A stretch of 12,110 nucleotides of DNA from an uncultured Clostridia bacterium (GCA_946006915.1 CAMFZK010000020.1:1-12110), one strand, 5' to 3'; shown: positions 1 through 8,628, counted from the first letter of the stretch. The notes: generated by a model not told the origin, from the sequence alone. A program made the numbers and translations.

Positions 1-16
1 GTACCGTAAAATATTC

Positions 17-23
17 GGAGGAG
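17..23 (+). promoter_or_regulatory. Ribosome binding site of rpoB, long spacing
   Basis: GGAGGAG is a near-perfect Shine-Dalgarno sequence, 13 bases before the ATG at 37, longer than the usual 5-9. An in-frame TGA at 28-30 rules out any upstream start, so the start must be 37 or the next ATG at 52, which is even further away. The ATG at 37 is therefore preferred despite the spacing. Confidence 0.7.
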
Positions 24-36
24 TGATTGAAAACCT

Positions 37-3000
37 ATGGAATCTACTTCAATGGTAAAACCTGTTGCATTAGGCAAAAACAACCGTATGACTTTTTCTA
101 AAATCAACGAAGTTATTGATATGCCTAATCTCATTGAAATCCAGAAGGATTCGTACAAATGGTTCGTTGAAGAGGGCTTAAAGGAAGTTTTCAGAGATAT
201 GACCGCTATTACCGATTATAGCGGCAACCTTGAGTTAAGCTTTATTGACTACCGACTTGACGAACAACCGAAGTATGACGTTACCGAGTGTAAAGCACGT
301 GACGCAACATACGCCGCACCTTTGCGTGTTACTGCCCGTCTTGTTAATAACGAAACCGGCGAAATTAAGGAAAGCGAAGTTTCAATGGGCGATTTCCCCA
401 TTATGACCGAATCGGGCACTTTTGTAATCAACGGTGCCGAACGTGCTATTGTTTCGCAGTTGGTTCGTTCTCCCGGTGTTTATTATGCCGTTAAGATGGA
501 CGAAAAAACCGGTAAAAAACTGTATTCCTCCACCGTTATTCCTAACCGCGGTGCTTGGCTTGAATATGAAACATCGGTAAACGATGTGCTTTATGTTCGT
601 ATTGATAAAAACCGTAAACTCCCGCTTACAACCTTTATCCGTTCTTTGGGATTGGGTTCTAACCAAGAAATCAGGGAACTTTTCGGTGAAGACGAGCGTT
701 TGGCGGCAACTTTGGAAGCCGATGATACTAAATCGGTTGAAGAAGCACTTGTTGAGGTTTACAAAAAATTACGTCCGAGTGAACCGGTTACAATTGAGGG
801 CGCACAGACCTATATTGAGCAGTTGTTCTTTGACCCCCACCGTTATGATATTTCAAGAGTTGGACGTTATAAATACAATAAGAAACTTGCTATCGGCGCC
901 CGTATTAAAGGCGCAGTTTTGTCACGCCCTGTAATTGACCCTATGACGGGTGAAATTATTGCCGATGCAGACACAACCGTTACCAAGGAATTGGCAAACG
1001 AGATTGAAATTAAGGGTGTAAACTCGGCATACATTAACGTAATGGATAACGAGGGTAACAAGAGCGAAGTTAAGGTTCTTTCAAACGGAATGGTAAACCT
1101 TGCCGACTTTGTTGACTTTACCGCCGAAGAATTAGAAGAACTTGACCGACTTGGAATTAACGAACAGGTTTCTTTCTCTGTATTAAAGGAAATTCTTGAA
1201 GAAAATTCCGAAAAAGAGGATATTAAAGAAGCATTGCTCCGAAATGCGGACAATCTTATCCCCAAGAGCATTATTCTTGACGATATTTTTGCAACTATCA
1301 GTTACTTTTTAGGTTTGCCCCACAATGTCGGCGATGTTGACGATATTGACCACCTGGGCAACCGCCGTATCCGCAGTGTCGGCGAACTTTTGCAAAACCA
1401 ATTCCGTATCGGTATTTCCCGTATGGAACGTGTTGTTCGCGAAAAAATGACCTTGCAGTCGCAAGACCCCGATAATATTACTCCTCAATCACTTATAAAT
1501 ATCCGCCCTGTTGTTGCGGCTATTAAGGAATTTTTCGGTTCTTCGCCGCTTTCACAGTTTATGGACCAAACAAACCCGCTTTCTGAACTTACTCACAAGC
1601 GCCGTTTGTCTGCTTTGGGTCCCGGCGGTCTTTCAAGGGACCGTGCATCTTTCGAAGTGCGTGACGTTCACTACACCCACTACGGACGTATGTGTCCTAT
1701 CGAAACTCCCGAAGGTCCTAACATCGGTCTTATTTCCTACCTTGCAACCTTTGCAAAGATAAACAAATACGGCTTTATTGAAACACCTTTCCGCAAAGTG
1801 ACCGACGGTAAGGTTTCAGACGAGGTTGTTTATATGACTGCCGACGAAGAAGACGATTACGTTGTAGCACAGGCAAACGAACCTTTGGACGAAAACGGAT
1901 ATTTCGTAAATAAAAAGGTTAACGCCCGTTACCGTGACGGTTTCCAGGAAGTTGAATCCTCTAAAGCAGAATTTATGGACGTATCGCCTAAAATGGTTGT
2001 ATCTGTTGCTACCGCTATGATACCCTTCCTTGAAAATGACGATACCAACCGTGCGCTTATGGGTTCAAACATGCAGAAGCAGGCAGTACCTCTTTTGAAA
2101 CCAGAAAATCCCTTTGTAGCAACCGGTATGGAATACAAAGCCGCTGTTGACTCGGGTGTTGTTGTGCTTGCTAAACGTGACGGTGAAGTTACTTTTGTTA
2201 GTGCAGATAAAATTAAAATCCGTGCTAATAACGGTGAAATTGACGAATACGAACTTATTAAGTTCATTCGTTCAAACCACGGTACTTGTATTAACCAAAG
2301 ACCTATTGTTAAAGTAGGTGAAAAGGTTACCGAACATCAGGTTATTGCGGACGGTCCGGCAACCAGCAACGGTGAAATTTCTTTGGGACGTAACGCCCTT
2401 ATCGGCTTTATGACTTGGGAAGGTTACAACTATGAAGACGCTGTTTTAATTAACGAACGTCTTGTCCGTGATGATGTTTATACATCTATTCACATTGAAG
2501 AATATGAACTTGAGTGCCGTGACACTAAATTAGGACCGGAAGAAATCACCCGTGATATTCCTAATGTCGGTGAAGACGCACTTAAGGATTTGGACGAACG
2601 CGGTATTATCCGTATCGGTGCAGAAGTTACCGCAGGTGACATTCTTGTAGGTAAGGTTACACCCAAAGGCGAAACCGAACTTACCGCCGAAGAACGCCTA
2701 CTCCGTGCAATATTCGGTGAAAAAGCACGTGAAGTACGTGATACTTCCTTGCGTGTTCCTCACGGTGAATACGGTACAATCGTAGACGTAAAGGTATTTA
2801 CAAGGGAAAATTCTTCGGAACTCAGCCCCGGTGTAAATGTTGTTGTTCGTTGTTATATTGCTCAAAAGCGTAAAATCTCTGTCGGCGATAAAATGGCAGG
2901 TCGTCACGGTAACAAGGGTGTTGTATCCCGCATTTTACCAAGCGAAGATATGCCTTTCCTGCCGGACGGTACTCCGCTTGATATAGTTCTGAACCCTCTG

Positions 3001-3819
3001 GGCGTACCTTCACGTATGAATATCGGTCAGGTACTTGAAGTTCATTTGGGTTATGCCGCAAAAGCACTTGGCTGGCACATTTGTACCCCTGTATTTGACG
3101 GTGCACACGAAGAAGATATCAGGGAATGTTTCCGTTTGGCTGAAGAGTCCACCAAGAACGGAGATTATCCGTATAAGGATACTGCCGCTCTTGACTTCTC
3201 ACGTATTCCGTTAACACAGGATGCTAAAACTCAACTTTATGACGGACGTACAGGCGAACCGTTTGATAACCCCGTAACTGTCGGTTATATGTATTATCTT
3301 AAACTCCACCACTTGGTAGACGATAAGATTCACGCACGTTCTACCGGTCCGTACTCACTTGTAACCCAGCAGCCGCTCGGCGGTAAAGCACAGTTCGGCG
3401 GTCAGCGTTTCGGTGAAATGGAAGTTTGGGCACTTGAAGCATACGGTGCGGCTTATACATTGCAGGAAATTTTAACCGTTAAGTCGGACGATGTTGTAGG
3501 CCGTGTTAAGACTTACGAATCTATTGTTAAAGGTCAGAATATTCCGAAACCCGGTGTTCCTGAATCCTTTAAGGTTCTTATTAAAGAATTGCAGTCCTTG
3601 GGACTTGATATTAAGGTGCTTGATAAGTACGATGAAGAAATCGACTTAAAACAGTCTTTTGAAGATGAAGACGATATAGGTCTTGGCACTCCCGCAATTC
3701 CCGAAGACAGCGAATTCCAAGAAGAAACCGTTGTAGACGGTTTGGAAGGATACGGTCTTGAAGACGAAAACGGCGAGGCCATTCCTTATGATACCGACTC
3801 TGACGAGTCCGAAGAATAA
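37..3819 (+). CDS. rpoB: DNA-directed RNA polymerase subunit beta
   Basis: Beta subunit of RNA polymerase; with beta' it forms the active-site cleft and carries the rifampicin pocket. At 1260 aa it has Firmicute length and lacks the large proteobacterial insertions. Visible landmarks: rifampicin cluster I around residues 501-528, with Q507, D510, H520 and S525 matching the sensitive residues Q513, D516, H526 and S531 of E. coli; the invariant GDKMAGRHGNKG at 950-961, containing the two active-centre lysines K952 and K960 (E. coli K1065 and K1073); and the C-terminal clamp-binding stretch beginning STGPYSL at 1102. The last 62 residues (from D1199) are an acidic tail. Residue 504 is Pro where E. 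coli has Q510. The start is ATG 37, because an in-frame stop lies at 28-30. rpoC follows after 18 bases, so the two are surely co-transcribed; the promoter and the usual rplJL neighbours lie outside the window. Codon use is strongly biased (many CGT, GGT, GTT), as expected for a highly expressed gene. Confidence 0.98.
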   Translation: MESTSMVKPVALGKNNRMTFSKINEVIDMPNLIEIQKDSYKWFVEEGLKEVFRDMTAITDYSGNLELSFIDYRLDEQPKYDVTECKARDATYAAPLRVTARLVNNETGEIKESEVSMGDFPIMTESGTFVINGAERAIVSQLVRSPGVYYAVKMDEKTGKKLYSSTVIPNRGAWLEYETSVNDVLYVRIDKNRKLPLTTFIRSLGLGSNQEIRELFGEDERLAATLEADDTKSVEEALVEVYKKLRPSEPVTIEGAQTYIEQLFFDPHRYDISRVGRYKYNKKLAIGARIKGAVLSRPVIDPMTGEIIADADTTVTKELANEIEIKGVNSAYINVMDNEGNKSEVKVLSNGMVNLADFVDFTAEELEELDRLGINEQVSFSVLKEILEENSEKEDIKEALLRNADNLIPKSIILDDIFATISYFLGLPHNVGDVDDIDHLGNRRIRSVGELLQNQFRIGISRMERVVREKMTLQSQDPDNITPQSLINIRPVVAAIKEFFGSSPLSQFMDQTNPLSELTHKRRLSALGPGGLSRDRASFEVRDVHYTHYGRMCPIETPEGPNIGLISYLATFAKINKYGFIETPFRKVTDGKVSDEVVYMTADEEDDYVVAQANEPLDENGYFVNKKVNARYRDGFQEVESSKAEFMDVSPKMVVSVATAMIPFLENDDTNRALMGSNMQKQAVPLLKPENPFVATGMEYKAAVDSGVVVLAKRDGEVTFVSADKIKIRANNGEIDEYELIKFIRSNHGTCINQRPIVKVGEKVTEHQVIADGPATSNGEISLGRNALIGFMTWEGYNYEDAVLINERLVRDDVYTSIHIEEYELECRDTKLGPEEITRDIPNVGEDALKDLDERGIIRIGAEVTAGDILVGKVTPKGETELTAEERLLRAIFGEKAREVRDTSLRVPHGEYGTIVDVKVFTRENSSELSPGVNVVVRCYIAQKRKISVGDKMAGRHGNKGVVSRILPSEDMPFLPDGTPLDIVLNPLGVPSRMNIGQVLEVHLGYAAKALGWHICTPVFDGAHEEDIRECFRLAEESTKNGDYPYKDTAALDFSRIPLTQDAKTQLYDGRTGEPFDNPVTVGYMYYLKLHHLVDDKIHARSTGPYSLVTQQPLGGKAQFGGQRFGEMEVWALEAYGAAYTLQEILTVKSDDVVGRVKTYESIVKGQNIPKPGVPESFKVLIKELQSLGLDIKVLDKYDEEIDLKQSFEDEDDIGLGTPAIPEDSEFQEETVVDGLEGYGLEDENGEAIPYDTDSDESEE

Positions 3820-3837
3820 TTACGGAGGGGCAAAATA

Positions 3838-6800
3838 ATGGCAGAAATTGAATTTGAATCCATAAAAATAGGACTTGCGTCTCCTGAACAAATCAGAAGC
3901 TGGTCTTACGGCGAAGTAACAAAGCCCGAAACAATCAACTACCGTACCTTAAAACCCGAACAGGGCGGTCTTTTCTGCGAACGCATTTTCGGACCTCAAA
4001 AGGACTGGGAATGTCATTGCGGTAAGTATAAGCGTATTCGCTATAAAGGTAAGGTTTGCGAACGTTGCGGCGTTGAAGTTACTCGTGCAAAGGTACGCCG
4101 TGAGCGTATGGGTACTATTGAACTCGCTGCTCCCGTATCTCATATTTGGTATTTCAAGACTATCCCGTCAAAAATGGGATTAGTGCTTGATGTATCTCCT
4201 AAAGACTTGGAACAGGTACTTTATTTCTCTAAATATATTGTTACCGACCCCGGCACTACTCCGCTTGAAAAGAAACAACTTCTTAACGAAAAGCAATACA
4301 ATGATATGCGTGAAAAGTATGAAGATGACTTTGAAGCGGGAATGGGTGCGGAAGCAATTAAGAAATTGCTTTGCGAAATTGACCTTGATGAAATTTGCGA
4401 GGAGTTAAGAAACGAACTTGAAACCGCAAACGGTCAAAAGCGAATCAGAACCCTTAAACGTCTTGAAGTTTTAGAAGCGTTCAGGCAGTCGGGCAACCGC
4501 CCCGAATGGATGATTCTTGACGTAATTCCGGTAATTCCGCCCGATTTACGTCCTATGGTTCAACTTGACGGCGGCCGTTTTGCCACAAGTGACCTTAACG
4601 ACCTTTACAGACGTGTTATTAACCGTAACAACCGTTTAAAACGTCTTTTGGAATTACACGCACCCGATATTATCGTGCGTAACGAAAAAAGAATGCTTCA
4701 AGAAGCGGTTGATGCTCTTATAGATAACGGCAGACGCGGTAAGCCCGTTACCGGTCCTAACAACCGTCCGCTTAAATCGCTTTCGGATATGCTTAAAGGT
4801 AAGCAAGGACGTTTCCGTCAAAATCTTCTCGGTAAACGTGTTGACTATTCGGGACGTTCGGTTATCGTTGTAGGTCCGGAACTTAAGATGTATCAATGCG
4901 GTCTTCCTAAAGAAATGGCGCTTGAACTCTTTAAGCCGTTTGTTATGAAACGCCTTGTTGAAACCAAGGCAGTTACCAATATTAAGTCTGCAAGAAAGAT
5001 GGTAGACCGTGCTTCGGCAGAGGTTTGGGACGCTTTGGAATTGGTTATTAAAGAACATCCCGTTCTTTTAAACCGTGCTCCTACACTTCACCGTCTCGGT
5101 ATTCAAGCGTTTGAACCCGTGTTAGTTGAAGGTAAAGCACTTAAACTTCATCCGCTTGTTTGTACTGCATACAATGCCGACTTTGACGGCGACCAAATGG
5201 CAGTTCACGTACCCCTTTCGGCAGAGGCACAGGCAGAAGCACGTTTCCTTATGCTTGCCGCTAACAACCTTTTAAAACCGTCTGACGGTAAACCCGTAAC
5301 CGTTCCTACACAGGATATGGTTCTCGGTTCTTACTATTTAACCCTTGTTAAATCCGAAGAAGAGGGTGCAAACAAGGTATTTAGGGATAAAAACGAAGCA
5401 ATTATGGCTTACAGCGACGGTGTAGTTGGTCTTCACGCACCTATCCGTGTTCGTATGACCAATTCGGACGGCGAATCCAAACTTGTTTGGTGTACAGTCG
5501 GCTTTATTATCTTTAACGAATCTATCCCGCAGGATTTGGGCTTTGTTGACAGAACCAATCCCGAAACCGCATTCGACCTTGAATGGTGCTTTAAGGTTAA
5601 GGATTCTTCCAAATTGACTATTGACAGTAACGACGATATAATTCAAAACAAAGTCGGCAAAAAGCAACTTGGAAAAATTGTTGACAAATGTATTGAAAAA
5701 CACGGTACAAGCGAAGCCGCAATAGTTCTTGATAACATTAAAGCAACCGGATTTAAATATTCTACAAAGGGTGCTATCACCGTTGCCGTTATAGATGCTG
5801 TTATTCCGCCCGCTAAAAAGGATATTTTGGCAGCAGCCGAAGAACAAATTGATAAGGTTACTAAAAACTACCGCAGAGGTCTTATCAACGACGACGAACG
5901 CAGCCGCCATATAATTGAAATTTGGAACAAAGCAACCGAAGATGTTGCAGATGCACTGAAAGGCAACCTTGACGAATTTAACCCCATCTTTATGATGGCG
6001 GATTCCGGTGCCCGTGGTTCTATGAGCCAGATTCGACAACTTGCAGGTATGCGCGGTCTTATTGCAAATACCGCAGGTAAGGTTATTGAAGTTCCGATTC
6101 GTGCCAACTACCGTGAAGGTCTTAACGTACTCGAATACTTCATTTCTTCCCGTGGTGCACGTAAAGGTCTTGCCGATACTGCGCTTCGTACCGCTGACTC
6201 GGGTTATCTTACCCGCCGTCTTGTAGACGTTGCACAGGACGTTATAGTTCGTGAGGACGATTGCGGAACTACCGAAGGTCTTATGATTTCCGATATTAAG
6301 GACGGTAACCACGTTCTTGAAACATTGGAAGAACGTCTTGAAGGCAGATATTTATTTAACGACTTTGTTGACGCCGAAACAGGCGAAGTTATTTGGTCGA
6401 AAGACGAAATAGTTACCGCCGAAGCCGCTAAAACAATTGTTGCAAAACTTGCCGAAGAAGGTAAAGATTCTATTGAAATCCGTTCGGTACTCACTTGCCA
6501 CAGCCACCACGGCGTATGTAAAAAGTGTTACGGACGCAACCTTGCAACAAGTAAACCGGTTACAACCGGCGAAGCAGTAGGTATTGTTGCGGCTCAATCC
6601 ATCGGTGAGCCGGGTACACAGCTTACAATGCGTACCTTCCATACCGGCGGTATTGCATCTACCGAAGATATTACACAGGGTCTTCCCCGTGTTGAAGAAC
6701 TCTTTGAAGCAAGAAGACCTAAACGTTGCGGTCTTATCGCTAAAATTGACGGTACTGTTCGCATTACCGAAGAAAAGAGAAGCAATGTTCTTATTATTAC

Positions 6801-7458
6801 TAATGACGAACTTAAAACCGAAGAAAAGGTAACCATTCCTTACGGTGTTCGTTGCCTTGTAAATGACGGCGACTATGTAAAAGCAGGCGATATGTTAATC
6901 CCCGGTGCTAAATATCCGCAGGATATTCTTGAAGCGCAAGGACCTGAAGCAGTACAGGAATACATTATTGCCGAAATTCAAAACGCTTACCGTACACAAG
7001 GTGTTGATATTAACGATAAGCACATTGAAGTTATTATCCGTCAAATGATGAGAAAACTTCGCATTGTTGACGCCGGCTCTACCGACTTGTTGCAGAATGT
7101 AAGTTACGAATACAAAGAAATAGCCGACGCTAACAACGCAATACAAGCACGTATTGACGCAGGCGAAGAGGGACTTTCAAAAGCCACCTATAAGGCAACA
7201 CTTCTTGGTATTACCAAAGCATCTTTGGCTACAGAGTCATTCTTGTCTGCCGCTTCGTTCCAAGAAACTACACGTGTTCTTACCGAAGCCGCAATTAAAG
7301 GTAAGGTTGACCCGTTGTTCGGTCTTAAAGAAAACGTTATTATCGGTAAACTTGTACCTGCAGGTACAGGTATGAAGTGTGAAGAAATTAACCCCGCTTG
7401 TTATGACGAGGAAATTTCCGAAACAACTGCCGAAGAAGAAATCTTTGCAGAAGAATAA
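3838..7458 (+). CDS. rpoC: DNA-directed RNA polymerase subunit beta'
   Basis: Beta' subunit, carrying the catalytic Mg2+ site of RNA polymerase. At 1206 aa it is close to the Bacillus length and has no lineage-specific large insertion. In order: N-terminal zinc site C59, C61, C74, C77; the catalytic NADFDGDQM at 446-454, with Mg-binding D448, D450, D452; the bridge helix around 763-798; the second zinc site C809, C887, C894, C897; and the trigger loop around 915-940, with M931 and H935 equivalent to E. coli M932 and H936. The C terminus ends in a short acidic run. A GGAGGGG ribosome site (3824-3830) lies 7 bases before the ATG, and rpoB ends 18 bases upstream. Two places depart from the usual consensus: T93 replaces the His of the widespread RRERMGHIEL motif, and S771-R772 replaces the Thr-His just before the bridge-helix GARKGLAD. 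All catalytic residues are intact, so the protein should be functional. Confidence 0.98.
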   Translation: MAEIEFESIKIGLASPEQIRSWSYGEVTKPETINYRTLKPEQGGLFCERIFGPQKDWECHCGKYKRIRYKGKVCERCGVEVTRAKVRRERMGTIELAAPVSHIWYFKTIPSKMGLVLDVSPKDLEQVLYFSKYIVTDPGTTPLEKKQLLNEKQYNDMREKYEDDFEAGMGAEAIKKLLCEIDLDEICEELRNELETANGQKRIRTLKRLEVLEAFRQSGNRPEWMILDVIPVIPPDLRPMVQLDGGRFATSDLNDLYRRVINRNNRLKRLLELHAPDIIVRNEKRMLQEAVDALIDNGRRGKPVTGPNNRPLKSLSDMLKGKQGRFRQNLLGKRVDYSGRSVIVVGPELKMYQCGLPKEMALELFKPFVMKRLVETKAVTNIKSARKMVDRASAEVWDALELVIKEHPVLLNRAPTLHRLGIQAFEPVLVEGKALKLHPLVCTAYNADFDGDQMAVHVPLSAEAQAEARFLMLAANNLLKPSDGKPVTVPTQDMVLGSYYLTLVKSEEEGANKVFRDKNEAIMAYSDGVVGLHAPIRVRMTNSDGESKLVWCTVGFIIFNESIPQDLGFVDRTNPETAFDLEWCFKVKDSSKLTIDSNDDIIQNKVGKKQLGKIVDKCIEKHGTSEAAIVLDNIKATGFKYSTKGAITVAVIDAVIPPAKKDILAAAEEQIDKVTKNYRRGLINDDERSRHIIEIWNKATEDVADALKGNLDEFNPIFMMADSGARGSMSQIRQLAGMRGLIANTAGKVIEVPIRANYREGLNVLEYFISSRGARKGLADTALRTADSGYLTRRLVDVAQDVIVREDDCGTTEGLMISDIKDGNHVLETLEERLEGRYLFNDFVDAETGEVIWSKDEIVTAEAAKTIVAKLAEEGKDSIEIRSVLTCHSHHGVCKKCYGRNLATSKPVTTGEAVGIVAAQSIGEPGTQLTMRTFHTGGIASTEDITQGLPRVEELFEARRPKRCGLIAKIDGTVRITEEKRSNVLIITNDELKTEEKVTIPYGVRCLVNDGDYVKAGDMLIPGAKYPQDILEAQGPEAVQEYIIAEIQNAYRTQGVDINDKHIEVIIRQMMRKLRIVDAGSTDLLQNVSYEYKEIADANNAIQARIDAGEEGLSKATYKATLLGITKASLATESFLSAASFQETTRVLTEAAIKGKVDPLFGLKENVIIGKLVPAGTGMKCEEINPACYDEEISETTAEEEIFAEE

Positions 7459-7466
7459 TCAAAATA

Positions 7467-7502
7467 AAACACAGGGAGCGGTTTTAACCGTTCCCTGTGT
7501 TT
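7467..7502. terminator. Bidirectional rho-independent terminator between rpoC and the DUF3048 gene
   Basis: A 15-bp stem (7467-7481 with 7488-7502, one G-T wobble at 7478/7491) encloses a TTTTAA loop. On the + strand it starts 9 bases after the rpoC stop and continues into a T-rich run (to about 7510). On the - strand the same hairpin is followed by TATTTTGATT. Because the DUF3048 gene ends at 7520 facing rpoC, one element can end both transcripts. Confidence 0.92.
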
Positions 7503-7519
7503 GTTGTTTTGTTAAATGT

Positions 7520-8557
7520 TTATTGGAATGACGGAGCAAAGTTTTTGCCCATAATGCAAACCCATGAATTTCCTTGGTTTACGGTAAGGGGTGTTCCGTC
7601 TTCATTTGTGAATACAAACGAACTTGAAGAATTGCCCTTGCTCCATTTAATGGGGGTGTATGTGCCGTTTACACAGTAATAACCGCTACCCGAAGACAAA
7701 TCAATTTTTCTGTATTTTCTGATTGGATAGTCGTTAATGTTTGTTTGCAAAACAAATATGTTTTTAAAGTATTCGCTTTCATTTGTAAAATAGTCTTTAC
7801 GTTCGGTAGTTTTAAAGAATCTTACATATTTTCCTTTTTCGGTGTCATATTTAAAAACAGACTCATAACTGTTAGAAAACTTAACATCAACAGTATTTGC
7901 GGTGTTGGTATATGTAATTTGGGTGTCCTTATCGGCAAAAGTTTGCCAATTAGTAGCTTTTGTAAGTTTAGTATTATATTTGTTTTTGGTTAAATAATCC
8001 CAAATTTTATTTCCGTAGCCGTACAAAGTATGTTCGCTTGATAAACCGTTTTTAGCACGGTAACCGGCATTACTTTCGCTTAACGCCATTGTTTGGGTGT
8101 CTTTCAAATGGGGTGCGGCGTAATTTGGGTCTTGACCGTGGTGAATATAAATTGCGTTATGTCCCATTGCTAAATCAATATAAGCATAACGTGCCGAACG
8201 GACAGTTCCGATTTTTTCCACTTTGGATATATCCTGAAAAACCGCTAAAAGACGGGTAATTCCACCCTCAACTTCTGTTTCGTAAACGATATCCGCTTTA
8301 CTTAAACCGGTTTGAACCTTTTGTGCAACAGAAATGTTATTAACCATTATAGCAACAGGTCTGTCCTGGCTTTTTTCTTTTGTAAGTTCTTCCACACCCG
8401 TTAAGGGGTTGGCGTAATATTCTACCTTTGGCTCGTTCTTAACTTCTGTTTGAGTGGGTAAATCACCGGTAGTTTCACTACTTGTGTCCTTTTTACCGCA
8501 ACCGGCAAAACAAACCATTAAAGCGACAACAGCCAAAGCCAAAATTTTCCTATACAT
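7520..8557 (-). CDS. DUF3048 domain-containing (YerB-type) lipoprotein
   Basis: Predicted exported lipoprotein of 345 aa with no established biochemical function. Residues 1-19 form a signal peptide (YRK, then a hydrophobic run) ending in a lipobox-like FAGC with C20 as the lipidated cysteine; Phe at -3 is less usual than Leu. A Ser/Thr/Glu-rich linker (about 21-48) leads to the DUF3048 N-terminal domain (about 50-190), recognised by NPLTG (50-54), RPVAIMVNN (66-74), EGGITRLLAVF (97-107), GTVRSAR (117-123) and the IYIHHG stretch (136-141). The C-terminal DUF3048 domain (about 215-336) ends with the GTPLTVNQGNSW pattern (321-332). The relative I recall is B. subtilis YerB, also of unknown role. 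The ATG is preceded by GGAGG at 8 bases. The gene has its own promoter and terminator, so it is monocistronic and unrelated in transcription to the convergent rpoBC. Confidence 0.88.
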   Translation of the reverse strand: MYRKILALAVVALMVCFAGCGKKDTSSETTGDLPTQTEVKNEPKVEYYANPLTGVEELTKEKSQDRPVAIMVNNISVAQKVQTGLSKADIVYETEVEGGITRLLAVFQDISKVEKIGTVRSARYAYIDLAMGHNAIYIHHGQDPNYAAPHLKDTQTMALSESNAGYRAKNGLSSEHTLYGYGNKIWDYLTKNKYNTKLTKATNWQTFADKDTQITYTNTANTVDVKFSNSYESVFKYDTEKGKYVRFFKTTERKDYFTNESEYFKNIFVLQTNINDYPIRKYRKIDLSSGSGYYCVNGTYTPIKWSKGNSSSSFVFTNEDGTPLTVNQGNSWVCIMGKNFAPSFQ

Positions 8558-8586
8558 TGTGTATTCCTCCCAGAAAGCATTTGTAA

Positions 8587-8604
8587 ATCTACTATATCTA
8601 CTAT
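8587..8604. repeat. 9-bp perfect tandem repeat in the DUF3048 promoter
   Basis: ATCTACTAT occurs twice in direct succession (8587-8595 and 8596-8604). Read on the - strand it places two TATAGT hexamers 9 bases apart (8600-8605 and 8591-8596). The upstream one has an ideal -35 partner; the downstream one has none at normal spacing that I can see. Confidence 0.75.
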
Positions 8605-8628
8605 ACTACAACAATTAAACTTTTTCAA
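8600..8628 (-). promoter_or_regulatory. Sigma-A-type promoter of the DUF3048 gene
   Basis: On the - strand, -35 TTGAAA (8623-8628) and -10 TATAGT (8600-8605) are separated by exactly 17 bases. Transcription would start near 8593, about 35 bases ahead of the ATG at 8557, leaving room for the GGAGG ribosome site at 8566-8570. The surrounding sequence is very AT-rich. Confidence 0.75.

Noticed and set aside
52..54. ATG at 52 as an alternative rpoB start
   Set aside because: It is in frame, but lies 28 bases from the Shine-Dalgarno sequence; ATG 37 is closer and is not excluded by any stop.
867..1271. 134-codon antisense frame in rpoB, and similar ones at 382-666, 1929-2267 and 4654-5058
   Set aside because: Each is nested in rpoB or rpoC and lacks a recognisable motif or start signal; they are explained by codon bias.
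5338..6312. 324-codon open frame on the strand opposite rpoC
   Set aside because: It lies wholly inside rpoC, has no ribosome site I can see, and its Asn/Cys/Phe-rich composition is that of a shadow frame caused by the strong codon bias of rpoC.
7497..7993. + strand frames at 7497-7679 and 7745-7993 downstream of rpoC
   Set aside because: The first begins inside the terminator hairpin and both run opposite the DUF3048 gene, with no ribosome site or family resemblance.
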